DNA of 64,000 bases from Actinomycetales bacterium Actino_02 (lineage in GTDB: Bacteria; Actinomycetota; Actinomycetes; Propionibacteriales; Propionibacteriaceae): contig LUYM01000024.1 of NCBI GenBank assembly GCA_001603275.1, positions 1 to 64,000 on the forward strand, in the 5' to 3' direction. Below the pieces are notes generated by a model. That model had not been told where the DNA came from and ran no database searches. It saw only the letters and a program-made list of their open reading frames with translations. How positions within the stretch are numbered: position 1 is the stretch's first letter; each line of letters starts with the position of its first letter. The position numbers and the translations under genes are program-made. Below, piece by piece: positions 44,282 to 52,999 of this stretch.

Positions 44282-46369
44282 ATGGGTATGAAGTTCCCGC
44301 TCCTGTCCTCACCACTGCAGGTGGGGGGAGTGGTCCTGCGCAACCGGATGATGACAACGTCGATGTCTCCGGGAGCCGGCTACACCGACCAGAACTCCCG
44401 TCCGACGCAGCGGTTCCTGAACTACCTGGAGCAGCGCGCCGCGGGTCAGACCGCCCTGATCACTCAGACCCTCAGCCCGCACGAGCGCTCGGTCGAGCAC
44501 CCCGGACTGTCGCCGATGCCCGGCTGCTACGACGACACCTGCCTGCCGCACCTGCGCCAGATGGCCGAAGTGGTGCACAAGCACGGCGGTCTGCTGGTCG
44601 GCCAGCCCTACTTCGTCCACGACTGGAAGACCAAGGCCGACGAGGACGAGCACCCCTGGGGTCCGTCCGACATCACCATCTTGAAGTTCATGGGTCCGTT
44701 TCGCCGGATGGAGGCCGAACACATCGCCCTATTCAAGAAGCAGTTCCTCAACTGCGTGCGGGTGATGAAGGAGGCCGGCTGGGACGGTGTCGAGGTGATG
44801 GCCGGCGTCGGCGGGATCCTCAACCGCTTCCTGTCCCCGGCCACCAACGATCGCACCGACGAGTACGGAGGCAGCCTGGAGAACCGGGTCCGGCTCACCG
44901 TCGAGGTGATCTCCGAGATCCGGGCCATGGTCGGCCCCGACTTCCCGATCGTCGTCCGCTGGTCGCCGGTGGAGTACGTCAAGAGTGAGCACGGCGCCGG
45001 ACACACCATCGAGGATGCCCTGAAGGTGGTTCCGTTCCTGGAGGCCGCCGGCATGGACCTGCACAACCTGGCTGTGGGTTGGCATGAGTCCAGCGTCCCG
45101 CTGACCACCAAGGAGATCCCGGACGGTCACTGGTCGTGGATCTCTCAGCGGATCAAGACCGTGGCCACCAAGCCGGTGGTTACCGCCTACCGGGAGACCG
45201 ATCCGGTGGTGATGGAGCAGATCCTGCGCGAGGGCAAGGCAGACCTGATCGGCGGACTGCGCTACTCGATCGCCGACCCGGACTTTCCGCGCAAGGTGGT
45301 CGAGGATCGCCCCGAAGAGTTGCGGATGTGCATCTGCTGCAACCGCTGCATCGATGACGTTGTTGGCCGTGAGCTTCCGTTGACCAAGTGCGCGGCCAAC
45401 CCGCGGCTGGGCGCGGAGCTGGACACCCTCACCCTGCCCCTCGCCACGGCACCCAGGAAGGTGATGGTGGCCGGCTCCGGCCCGGCCGGCATGTCGGCAG
45501 CCATGACGGCCGCTGATCGAGGCCACGACGTAACCATCTACGAGGCCGGCCCGCGGGTTGGTGGCTCGGTCAAGATGAGTTCGATCTTCAGCCCGCTGCA
45601 CGAGCGGCTGCTGCGCTCCTTCCGGGTGCAGTTGAGCCAGCACCCGCAGGTGAAGGTGGTGCTGAACACCCCGGTGACTCCCGAGTTGGTGCGCCAGGTG
45701 CGTCCGGACGCCGTGGTAGTGGCCATCGGTGGCGACCCGAAGGGCATCGACGTCCCCGGAGCCGACGGCTCGAACGTGGTCACCTCCCACGACTTCCTGG
45801 AGATGCTCAATGGGCGTCCGCCGAAGAAGCCGGGACTGATCAACAAGATCATGTGGAACTGCGGTGCGGTGTTCCTGCGGCTGTACTACACCCCCGGCTT
45901 CGCCCGGGTGATGAGCAAGCGCAGCCCGTGGCCGTTGGGCAACCCGCTGGCCATCGTCGGCGGTGGCCTCCCCGGCTGCGAGCTGGGGCATCTGGCCATG
46001 GAGAGCGGCCGCAAGACCACGATCATCGAGGCCGGGCCCAAGATCGGCCACGACGTCGGCGGCAGCGACCGTTTCCACATGGTGGGTGCGTTCCGCAAGG
46101 CCGAGAACGTCACCACCTTGACCAGCTCGGAGATCACCAAGATCACCCCGCGCACGGTCGAGGTCGTCCAGCACGGGCCTTCCGGCGATCAGCCGGTCAT
46201 CGTCCCGGCCAAGACAGTCGCGGTCACCCTCGGCTTCCAGGCCAACCGCTCGTTGTTCGAAGCCCTACAGACCACCGGGGTCGAGGTCTACGAGGCCGGC
46301 GATTGCGCCGACCCCGGACGGATCGCAGATGCCACCAAGGCGGGCTACCAGGCCGCCTGCCGGATCTGA
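44282..46369 (+). CDS. Old-yellow-enzyme/enoate reductase (2,4-dienoyl-CoA reductase-like)
   Basis: 695 residues. The N-terminal FMN barrel (about 1-355) begins with FPLLSSPLQVGGVVLRNRMM and includes DGVEVMAGVGGILNRFLSP and NDRTDEYGGSLENR. A four-cysteine Fe-S set follows: Cys-x2-Cys-x2-Cys-x13-Cys in MCICCNRC and TKCAANPRLG. The C-terminal half (about 395-695) has two nucleotide-binding motifs, VMVAGSGPAGMSAAMTA and LAIVGGGLPGCELGHLAM. This is the layout of enoate reductase, FadH and BaiCD/BaiH, which reduce a C=C bond of an enoate or enoyl-CoA using NAD(P)H. Lies 29 bases after fixX. Confidence 0.9.
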   Translation: MGMKFPLLSSPLQVGGVVLRNRMMTTSMSPGAGYTDQNSRPTQRFLNYLEQRAAGQTALITQTLSPHERSVEHPGLSPMPGCYDDTCLPHLRQMAEVVHKHGGLLVGQPYFVHDWKTKADEDEHPWGPSDITILKFMGPFRRMEAEHIALFKKQFLNCVRVMKEAGWDGVEVMAGVGGILNRFLSPATNDRTDEYGGSLENRVRLTVEVISEIRAMVGPDFPIVVRWSPVEYVKSEHGAGHTIEDALKVVPFLEAAGMDLHNLAVGWHESSVPLTTKEIPDGHWSWISQRIKTVATKPVVTAYRETDPVVMEQILREGKADLIGGLRYSIADPDFPRKVVEDRPEELRMCICCNRCIDDVVGRELPLTKCAANPRLGAELDTLTLPLATAPRKVMVAGSGPAGMSAAMTAADRGHDVTIYEAGPRVGGSVKMSSIFSPLHERLLRSFRVQLSQHPQVKVVLNTPVTPELVRQVRPDAVVVAIGGDPKGIDVPGADGSNVVTSHDFLEMLNGRPPKKPGLINKIMWNCGAVFLRLYYTPGFARVMSKRSPWPLGNPLAIVGGGLPGCELGHLAMESGRKTTIIEAGPKIGHDVGGSDRFHMVGAFRKAENVTTLTSSEITKITPRTVEVVQHGPSGDQPVIVPAKTVAVTLGFQANRSLFEALQTTGVEVYEAGDCADPGRIADATKAGYQAACRI

Positions 46370-46382
46370 GGAAGGAATCACC

Positions 46383-47138
46383 ATGGACGACGCCGTCTAC
46401 GCCGAGCAGCTCGAGCCCGGCATCACCGCGCTGGTGCTGAACCAGCCCCGCAAGAAGAACGCCATCAGCGCGCCGATGATGGTCCGGCTCGGCGAGTTGC
46501 TTCGCCAGGCGGATGCCGATGAGGCGACCCGGGTGGTGATCATCCGCGGTGCGGGCGAGAACTTCTCCAGCGGCGGGGACCTCCGCCAGACTCCGCCCGA
46601 TCAGGTCAGCCTGGCCAACACCCGGGCCACCCTGCGTCCCTACCTGGACGTGATTCGCCAGGTGCGCCGGATGGCCACCCCGGTGATCGCCATGGTGGAC
46701 GGCTACGCCGTGGGTGGCGCGTTCTCGCTGATGCTGGCCTGCGACCTGGTCTGTGTCTCCGATCGGGTGCAGGTGGTGCCCGCCTTCTGCAAAATCGGCA
46801 TCGTCCCGGAGATGGGGCTGGCCAAGTTCCTGCCGCAGCTGGTCGGCGACAAGCTCGCAAAGGAGCTGCTGTTCACCAACGCGGTGCTCGGTGCATCCGA
46901 GCTGCTCGGCTACCGGCTGATCAATCGGGTGTTCCCGGCCGACCAGTTGGTGGACGGCACCCTGACCCTGGCTCGGGAGGTGGCGGCCATGCCGGCCCTG
47001 TCGATCCAGCTCACCAAGGGGATGCTGAACGCCGGCTACGACGACGGCCTGGACGCCATGCTCGAGACCGAGGCCACCGCGTCCCCGTTCTGTGCGCACA
47101 GTGGAGCTTTCCGCGCGCCCGGTAGCGATCAGAGCTGA
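46383..47138 (+). CDS. Crotonase-fold enoyl-CoA isomerase/hydratase-like protein (CaiD position)
   Basis: 251 residues from ATG 46383 behind AGGAAGG. It is a crotonase with the oxyanion loop GENFSSGGDL and GYAVGGAFSLMLACDLV. Both hydratase glutamates appear absent: the first position is Ser (GGAFS) and the second is in VPAFCKIG. Instead Glu143 sits in GIVPEMG, where delta3,delta2-enoyl-CoA isomerases hold their base. I infer double-bond migration rather than hydration. In cai operons this slot is CaiD. Confidence 0.8.
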   Translation: MDDAVYAEQLEPGITALVLNQPRKKNAISAPMMVRLGELLRQADADEATRVVIIRGAGENFSSGGDLRQTPPDQVSLANTRATLRPYLDVIRQVRRMATPVIAMVDGYAVGGAFSLMLACDLVCVSDRVQVVPAFCKIGIVPEMGLAKFLPQLVGDKLAKELLFTNAVLGASELLGYRLINRVFPADQLVDGTLTLAREVAAMPALSIQLTKGMLNAGYDDGLDAMLETEATASPFCAHSGAFRAPGSDQS

Positions 47139-47151
47139 GCCGGCCACGTCG

Positions 47152-49734
47152 ATGAACGCCTTTCCACCTGCTTCGGGCTGGCCCAGTCTGGCCGGCTTTG
47201 CCAATGTCGCCGAGCCGTTCGTGGCTGCGGCGCGGGCGAATCCGGAGCGGACCGCCATCGTCTGCAGCGGGCGGGAGTACAGCTACGCCGAGGTGAATGC
47301 CCGGAGCAACCAGATTTGTGCACTGCTGGCTGCGCGTGGAGTGCGTCCCGGCGATGCCGTGGCCTACTTCATGCCGAACTGCGCCGCGCTGATCGAGGTC
47401 TACTACGCCATTCAGAAGCTGGGTGCGGTGGCAGTGCCGGTCAACGCTCGCTCCATCGCGCCCGAACTGGAGTACTTCCTGCGCACCTCGGACGCGACCG
47501 TGCTGCTGTTCTCGAGCCGATTCGCCGACGTCGTCGCAGACGTCCGTGGCCAGGTGGACGGGCTACAGACGGTGCTGTGTGTGGACGGCACGGTGGAGGG
47601 TGCGGAGGATCTGGGTCCGCTGCTGGACCAGTTCAGCACCGACGAGCCGGTGCCATTCCGTGACCCCGAGGCGCTCACCCGGATCCAGTTCACCGGTGGC
47701 AGCACCGGTGCCCCGAAGGCGGCTGAGCGGACCCACCGGGCCGACCTGACCGAGTTCGAAGGCGTCTACGGCTCCAACGGGATGTTCGCCGATGAGGCGA
47801 AGGTGGTGCTGATCCAATGCCCGCTGGAGCACCACGGAGGCCACTCCTGGTTCGGGAGTGCGCTGGCGCTGGGCGCCACCTTGGTGCTGTGCTCGTCCTT
47901 CGACCCGGATCAGATTCTGGCCAGCATTCAGCGTTATCGGGTCAGCTACATCATCTTGTTGCCGCCGACCACCTACGTGCGGTTGATGTCGCATCCGCGG
48001 CTGGGGGAGTATGACCTGTCCTCGGTACGGCTGGTGCAGAGCTCGGCCGGCGGCACCAGCCCCGAGATCGTCGCCGATATCTATCGGACGTTCCCGAACG
48101 CGATCATGAACTACGGCTGGGGCCAGACCGAGTCCGGTCTGGGCTGCAGTCTGGTGCTGACTCGGGAGATGGCGCTGAACCGGACGCCCCGGATCCGCAG
48201 CATCGGTCGGCCGATGCCACTGATGGAGATGCGGATCGTCGACGAGGACGGCCAGCCCGTCCCGGACGGAGTCATCGGGGAGTGCGTGTGCCGCTCGGCC
48301 GCAGTGATGCGCGGCTACCACGGCCAGCCCGAACTGACCGCGGCGGGCTTCACCGCTGATGGCTGGTGGCGCACAGGCGATCTGATGCAGCGCGACGCCG
48401 ACGGCTACTTCTACCTGGCCGGGCGTAAGCGTGAACTGATCAAGTCCGGCGGCGAGAACGTCTTCGTGAGCGAGGTGGAGGCGGTCGTCCGCGAGCATCC
48501 AGCCGTGCTGGATGCGATGGTCTACGGCGAGGCCGATCCGGTGCTGGACGAGGCCATCGCTGCGGTCGTCGAGCTGCGTCCGGGTGCGTCGCTGACGCTG
48601 GTCGAGCTGCAGAGCTTCTGTCGTGGACGGCTGGCGGGCTTCAAGAAGCCGCGCTCGCTCACGGTGCTGCCGAGCTTGGGACGGGACTTCGCCGGCAAGC
48701 TGCACCGAACCCAGGTGATCCAGCGCAGCCGTGATGCCCGGGCCCGGCTGGCGTCGCTGAAGCGTCACCCCGAGCTGAACGACGTGCTCACCCAGGTGCA
48801 CAGCGATCCGGTCGTCTACCGGGTCACTTTGCCGATGCTGCCCCGCCACGCCGCGACGACCAATGCCTACCTGGTCGCGGGGACGCGGGGCTGGCTGTTG
48901 GTTGATCCGGGCGCAGCCAACGAGGTGGCCCACGGCACGTTGCTGCGCGCCGTCGAGTACCTGCAGGCCGAGATATCGGCGGTCTACCTCAGCCATGAGC
49001 ACGCCGATCACTCGGGGCTCGTGGCCCGCTGGCTGGGCGCCTCGCAGCTGGTCCGCAGCGCGGCCTCCTTCGGTCCGTCCCGGGTCAGTGAGCGGTTCAC
49101 CGCGGCGGGCTTCGCGGCCGATGAGGTGATCCTCTATGGATGCCTGCAGCTTCGCGCCTGCCCGGCAGAGGTGCCTGAGCTGCCGTGCCAGCTGGTCGGT
49201 GACGGGGATCTGCTCAATCTCGTCGGTCTGAGTGCCCAGGTGGTGGCCACGCCGGGTCACACCGACGGGCATCTGTGCTTGTACCTGCCCGATTCGAAGC
49301 TGCTGTTCAGCGGGGACCATGTGCTCTTCGACCTCCCTCCGGCCCTGTTCGCGGAGGTGGGTGACCCGGTGGCCAGCTACCTCGACAGCCTTCGGCGGGT
49401 GGCTGAGCTGGACGTCGAGACCGTCCTTCCCGGTCATGGACGACCTCGCGGACGCGAGGAACTGGCCACCCGGCTTCGTCGGCTCCGGCGACACCATGAG
49501 CGCCGCCAGGTCGAGCTGGTCGCCTTGGTGGCGGCGCATCAGCCGGTGACCGCGGCTGAACTGATCATCACCCATCGAGCACCGCACCGGGAGTGGACCA
49601 AGGTCGCTCCGGGGCGTCGCTGGTCGATCGCCAGCACCACTGTGGCCCGGCTGGAGCACCTGGTCGCCTCCGGCGCATTGGCCACCACCCTCGGCCCAGA
49701 TGGGCTGATCCGCTACCACGTCGAAAGCAACTGA
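47152..49734 (+). CDS. Acyl-CoA ligase fused to a metallo-beta-lactamase hydrolase domain
   Basis: 860 residues from ATG 47152; upstream in-frame GTGs at 47092 and 47101 overlap the crotonase gene. Residues 1-540 are an adenylate-forming ligase: FTGGSTGAPKAAERTHRA, YGWGQTES, GWWRTGDLM, LAGRKRELIKSGGENVFVSE and the catalytic Lys in DFAGKLHRTQ. Residues about 565-770 are an MBL domain with intact ligands (SHEHADHSGL, TPGHTDGHL, FSGDHVLFD, LPGHGRP), then a LACTB2-like winged helix. The ligase half takes the place of CaiC; the MBL half could hydrolyse thioesters or lactones. No frameshift joins them. Confidence 0.88.
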   Translation: MNAFPPASGWPSLAGFANVAEPFVAAARANPERTAIVCSGREYSYAEVNARSNQICALLAARGVRPGDAVAYFMPNCAALIEVYYAIQKLGAVAVPVNARSIAPELEYFLRTSDATVLLFSSRFADVVADVRGQVDGLQTVLCVDGTVEGAEDLGPLLDQFSTDEPVPFRDPEALTRIQFTGGSTGAPKAAERTHRADLTEFEGVYGSNGMFADEAKVVLIQCPLEHHGGHSWFGSALALGATLVLCSSFDPDQILASIQRYRVSYIILLPPTTYVRLMSHPRLGEYDLSSVRLVQSSAGGTSPEIVADIYRTFPNAIMNYGWGQTESGLGCSLVLTREMALNRTPRIRSIGRPMPLMEMRIVDEDGQPVPDGVIGECVCRSAAVMRGYHGQPELTAAGFTADGWWRTGDLMQRDADGYFYLAGRKRELIKSGGENVFVSEVEAVVREHPAVLDAMVYGEADPVLDEAIAAVVELRPGASLTLVELQSFCRGRLAGFKKPRSLTVLPSLGRDFAGKLHRTQVIQRSRDARARLASLKRHPELNDVLTQVHSDPVVYRVTLPMLPRHAATTNAYLVAGTRGWLLVDPGAANEVAHGTLLRAVEYLQAEISAVYLSHEHADHSGLVARWLGASQLVRSAASFGPSRVSERFTAAGFAADEVILYGCLQLRACPAEVPELPCQLVGDGDLLNLVGLSAQVVATPGHTDGHLCLYLPDSKLLFSGDHVLFDLPPALFAEVGDPVASYLDSLRRVAELDVETVLPGHGRPRGREELATRLRRLRRHHERRQVELVALVAAHQPVTAAELIITHRAPHREWTKVAPGRRWSIASTTVARLEHLVASGALATTLGPDGLIRYHVESN

Positions 49735-49745
49735 AAGAGGAAGAG

Positions 49746-50900
49746 ATGGATTTCCAGATCACTGAGGAGCAGGAGCTCCTGTTGGAGAGCCTGCGCGAGG
49801 TGATGGCGCGCTCCGGCAGCGAGGACTACATGAAGGAGTGCTACGCCGAGCATCGCTACCCCCAGGAACTGGTGGACGCTCTGAATGAGGCGGGCTTCTC
49901 GATGCTGGGAGTACCCGAGGAACATGGCGGCACTCCGGTCGACACCCTCACCTTGATGCTGGTTGCCGAGGAGATCTGCCGCCTGGGCGGCCCGCACTTC
50001 GTCTTCGGACAAGCACTGTCGATCGCCGACATGCTGGAGTTCGGCTCACCGAAGCAGCAGGCCGAGTGCATGGCCGAGATCACCGCCGGCCGGGTCGGCT
50101 TCGTGCTGGGCTTCACCGAGCCGCAGGCTGGCTCGGACTCCAGCGCCATCGCCACCACCTTCACCCGTCGCGACGGCAAGGTCTATCTGAACGGCCACAA
50201 GACCTTCATGAGCAATGCGCAGCGGGCGCGCTACATGCTCTGCCTGGCCCGCAACTCCGAGCCGGGCGCCGACGCCGACAAGAAGAACGCCTTCACCATG
50301 TGGTGGGTGCCGATGGCAGCCACGGGGATCACCGTCGAGCCGCTGTCCAAGATCGGCTGGCACATGATGGACACCTGCGAGGTCTACCTCGACGAGGTCG
50401 AGCTGGACGAGTCCGACCTGGTCGGAGTCGAGGGCAACGGCTTCATGCAACTGATGATCAACTTCGAGGTCGAGCGGCTGCTGATGGCGTCCAGCCTGCT
50501 GGGCATGGCCGAGTGCGCCTTTGAGGATGCAGCCCGCTACGCCAACCAGCGGATCCAGTTCGGCAAGCCGATCGGAACCTTCCAGCTCACCCAGGAAAAG
50601 ATCACTTACTCCAAGCTGCGCATCGAGAACATGCGCAACCTGATCCACAAGACCGCCTGGAAGATCGACAGCGGTCAATCGGTGCAGATCGACTCCGCTC
50701 TGGCCAAGCTCTACTGCGCCCAGGAGGCCAACAAGGTCATCGACGACGCCATGCAGATCATGGGCGGCATCGGCTACACCACCGACTGCCGGATCTCCCG
50801 GTTGTGGCTGGACGCCCGGGTGCAGCGGATCGGCGGCGGCACCGACGAAGTGATGATCCACATCGCCGGCCGCTCGATTCTCAAGCAGTACCAGGACTGA
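49746..50900 (+). CDS. caiA: CaiA-like acyl-CoA dehydrogenase (enoyl-CoA reducing direction inferred)
   Basis: 384 residues. It starts MDFQITEEQELLLESLREVM as CaiA does, and keeps TEPQAGSDSSAIATTFTRRDGKVYLNG, CAFEDAARYANQRIQFGKPIGTFQLTQEK and AMQIMGGIG. The usual acyl-CoA dehydrogenase YEGT glutamate is replaced by GGGTDE, as I recall for E. coli CaiA (GGSDE). CaiA reduces crotonobetainyl-CoA with electrons from FixAB. The substrate here is likely related in type but not shown. Confidence 0.85.
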   Translation: MDFQITEEQELLLESLREVMARSGSEDYMKECYAEHRYPQELVDALNEAGFSMLGVPEEHGGTPVDTLTLMLVAEEICRLGGPHFVFGQALSIADMLEFGSPKQQAECMAEITAGRVGFVLGFTEPQAGSDSSAIATTFTRRDGKVYLNGHKTFMSNAQRARYMLCLARNSEPGADADKKNAFTMWWVPMAATGITVEPLSKIGWHMMDTCEVYLDEVELDESDLVGVEGNGFMQLMINFEVERLLMASSLLGMAECAFEDAARYANQRIQFGKPIGTFQLTQEKITYSKLRIENMRNLIHKTAWKIDSGQSVQIDSALAKLYCAQEANKVIDDAMQIMGGIGYTTDCRISRLWLDARVQRIGGGTDEVMIHIAGRSILKQYQD

Positions 50901-50910
50901 GGGGCCAGCC

Positions 50911-51690
50911 ATGAAGAGCATCGTCAGTGATCTGCTGGCCGAGCAGGCCCAGGTGGACGCCACCCTGGACGGGCTGTCCGAGAGCGTGTGGAACTCGCCG
51001 TCGGCGAATTGCGAGTGGACGATCAAGCAGGAACTGCAGCACGTGGCCGCCTTCGACTACGCCGCGGTGAAGATGATCGGCGGCGGCTACACCTGCGTCA
51101 ACGAGGTCTCCGATGTGGAGTTCGGGCACGACGCCATCTACACCCCGACCGCGTTCGGGCACCTGACCGGCGCCGAGACAATGACCTGGTGGCGCGAGCA
51201 GCGCAGCCGGCTGGCAGTGACCTTCCTGGACACCGACCCCAAGGCCCGGATCCCGTGGGCTCCGGGGCTGCCGATGTCGGCCAAGTCGCTGGCTTCGGCG
51301 CGGCTGATGGAGCTGTGGGCGCACTCGGTGGACATCTATGACGCGCTCGGCCTGGATCCGGTGGTCAAGAACCGGATCGTCAGCACCCTGTTCCTGTCCT
51401 GGCAGGCCCGTCCGAACGCCTACCGGATCAACGGGCTGGAGTTGCCGGACACCCCGCTGTACCTGTCGGTGACGTTGCCGTCGGGGGAGCTGTGGACCCG
51501 CGGCGATCCGGACGCCACCAATCGGATCAGTGGCACCGCCCGGGATTGGGCGCTGGTGGCGGTGCGGCGCCGCAACTGGATGGACACCGACCTGGAAGTG
51601 GTCGGTGACGAGGCCAGACGGTTCGCCAGCATCGTCCAGACCTTCGCCGGGGAAGCCTCCCCGGTGGCCCCCGCGAAGAACCCGAGGTAG
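50911..51690 (+). CDS. DinB/MDMPI-type mycothiol-dependent-enzyme family protein
   Basis: 259 residues. The N-terminal four-helix domain has CEWTIKQELQHVAAFDYAA and LMELWAHSVDIYDALG, with the His residues that would bind metal; the C-terminal domain is small and beta-rich. This is the maleylpyruvate-isomerase N-terminal (TIGR03084-like) group. Its presence inside a cai/fix operon is unusual; a thiol-dependent isomerisation or detoxification step is possible. It lies 10 bases after the dehydrogenase gene. Confidence 0.78.
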   Translation: MKSIVSDLLAEQAQVDATLDGLSESVWNSPSANCEWTIKQELQHVAAFDYAAVKMIGGGYTCVNEVSDVEFGHDAIYTPTAFGHLTGAETMTWWREQRSRLAVTFLDTDPKARIPWAPGLPMSAKSLASARLMELWAHSVDIYDALGLDPVVKNRIVSTLFLSWQARPNAYRINGLELPDTPLYLSVTLPSGELWTRGDPDATNRISGTARDWALVAVRRRNWMDTDLEVVGDEARRFASIVQTFAGEASPVAPAKNPR

Positions 51691-51700
51691 AGGAGTAGCG

Positions 51701-52945
51701 ATGCCTGCACGTCTTTCCCAGCCGGAGTTCGGGCTGCTCAACGGCTACCGGGTGATCATGATCGGGCTTTCGGTGGCCGCACCCTTCGCCGGCGAGCTGT
51801 TCGCCGAGCACGGCGCCGAGGTGATTTGGATCGAGAACCCGAAAGCGATCGACTCCGCCCGGATCGCTCGCCGCTCGGGGGCCTGGCAGCAGGACCGGCG
51901 CAATATGCGCAGCCTGTCGCTGGACTACGTGCACGGGGCCGGACGAGAGGTCTTCGCCCGGCTGATCGAGACCGCCGATGTGCTGGTCGAGGCTTCGGTG
52001 GGCGGCCGGTTCGCCAAGATCGGCTACGCCGACGAGACGCTGTGGGAGCTCAACCCGGACCTGGTGATCGCCCACATTTCCGGTTTCGGGCAGAGTGGCG
52101 ATCCCCACTACGTGTCGCGAGCCAGCTACGACCCGATTGCGCAGGCCTTCGGCTGTGTGATGCGGATGAACGGGCTGCCCGGACAGCCGTCCGCCCCGGC
52201 CATGCCATTCCCGGCTGACTACGCCGCGGGCATGTTCGCCTTCGGCATGGCCAATGCGGCGCTGCTCAAGCGCCAGCAGACCGGACGTGGCGAGAGTCTC
52301 GACATCGCTCAGTTCGAACTGATGATGCGGCTGCAGGCCAACTATCCGACCGACTACTACCGCTACGGCTTGGACTACACCAAGGAAGGCAATCGCAGCC
52401 GGATCTGTGCCATGTACGGGACCTACACCGCCGCCGACGGCGAAGAGGTCTACGTGCTGGTGCTCGGTGCCGGGGTGGTGCCCAAGGTGCTGGCGCTGCT
52501 CGAGCTCGACTACGGCAGTGAGCTGTTCCCGACCGGCTCCACGTTCGTCCCGGTGGACACCGAGGCGGCGCAGGTGCTGGAGGCGGCCTTTGCCGAGTTC
52601 CTCAGCCTGCACACCGCCGCCGAGGTGGAAGAGATCCTGGCCGGAGCCGGGATTCCGTGTTCGCGACTGATGGATTACGAGGCGGCCCGCACCCACCCGC
52701 AGTACGTCGCCCGAGGCGTGATTACCGAGTGGCTGGCCGCCGACGGACAGACCCGGATCCCCGGCGTGAAGGTGGTGCCCGAGGTGGCAGGACATCCCGG
52801 CCAGGTCTGGCGCGGCGCGCCAACCGTCGGAATGGACAACGACGAGATCCTGGCCGACCTGGGGATATCGACCCAGCTGCGTGACGAGCTCTACGCGGCC
52901 GGCCAACTCACCCGGCGAGAGTACTTCGAGACCACCGGTGGCTGA
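51701..52945 (+). CDS. caiB: CaiB-like CoA-transferase 1 (type III)
   Basis: 414 residues, start ATG behind AGAGGAG. Family III pattern: LLNGYRVIMIGLSVAAPFAG, FAEHGAEVIWIENPKAID, HISGFGQSGDP and the catalytic Asp173 in FPADYAAGMFAFG. The C-terminus (GVKVVPEVAGHPGQVWRGAP) also matches CaiB. Such enzymes move CoA from a product thioester to the incoming acid through a glutamyl or aspartyl anhydride. Another family III transferase follows. Confidence 0.88.
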   Translation: MPARLSQPEFGLLNGYRVIMIGLSVAAPFAGELFAEHGAEVIWIENPKAIDSARIARRSGAWQQDRRNMRSLSLDYVHGAGREVFARLIETADVLVEASVGGRFAKIGYADETLWELNPDLVIAHISGFGQSGDPHYVSRASYDPIAQAFGCVMRMNGLPGQPSAPAMPFPADYAAGMFAFGMANAALLKRQQTGRGESLDIAQFELMMRLQANYPTDYYRYGLDYTKEGNRSRICAMYGTYTAADGEEVYVLVLGAGVVPKVLALLELDYGSELFPTGSTFVPVDTEAAQVLEAAFAEFLSLHTAAEVEEILAGAGIPCSRLMDYEAARTHPQYVARGVITEWLAADGQTRIPGVKVVPEVAGHPGQVWRGAPTVGMDNDEILADLGISTQLRDELYAAGQLTRREYFETTGG

Positions 52946-52999
52946 CCCGACCGGATCCCCACAAAACCCACATCCACTAGCAGAAACAGAGGTAGGCCG

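Noticed and set aside
47563-49719. 718-codon reverse frame opposite the ligase-MBL gene
   Set aside because: Antisense shadow of a strongly supported gene.
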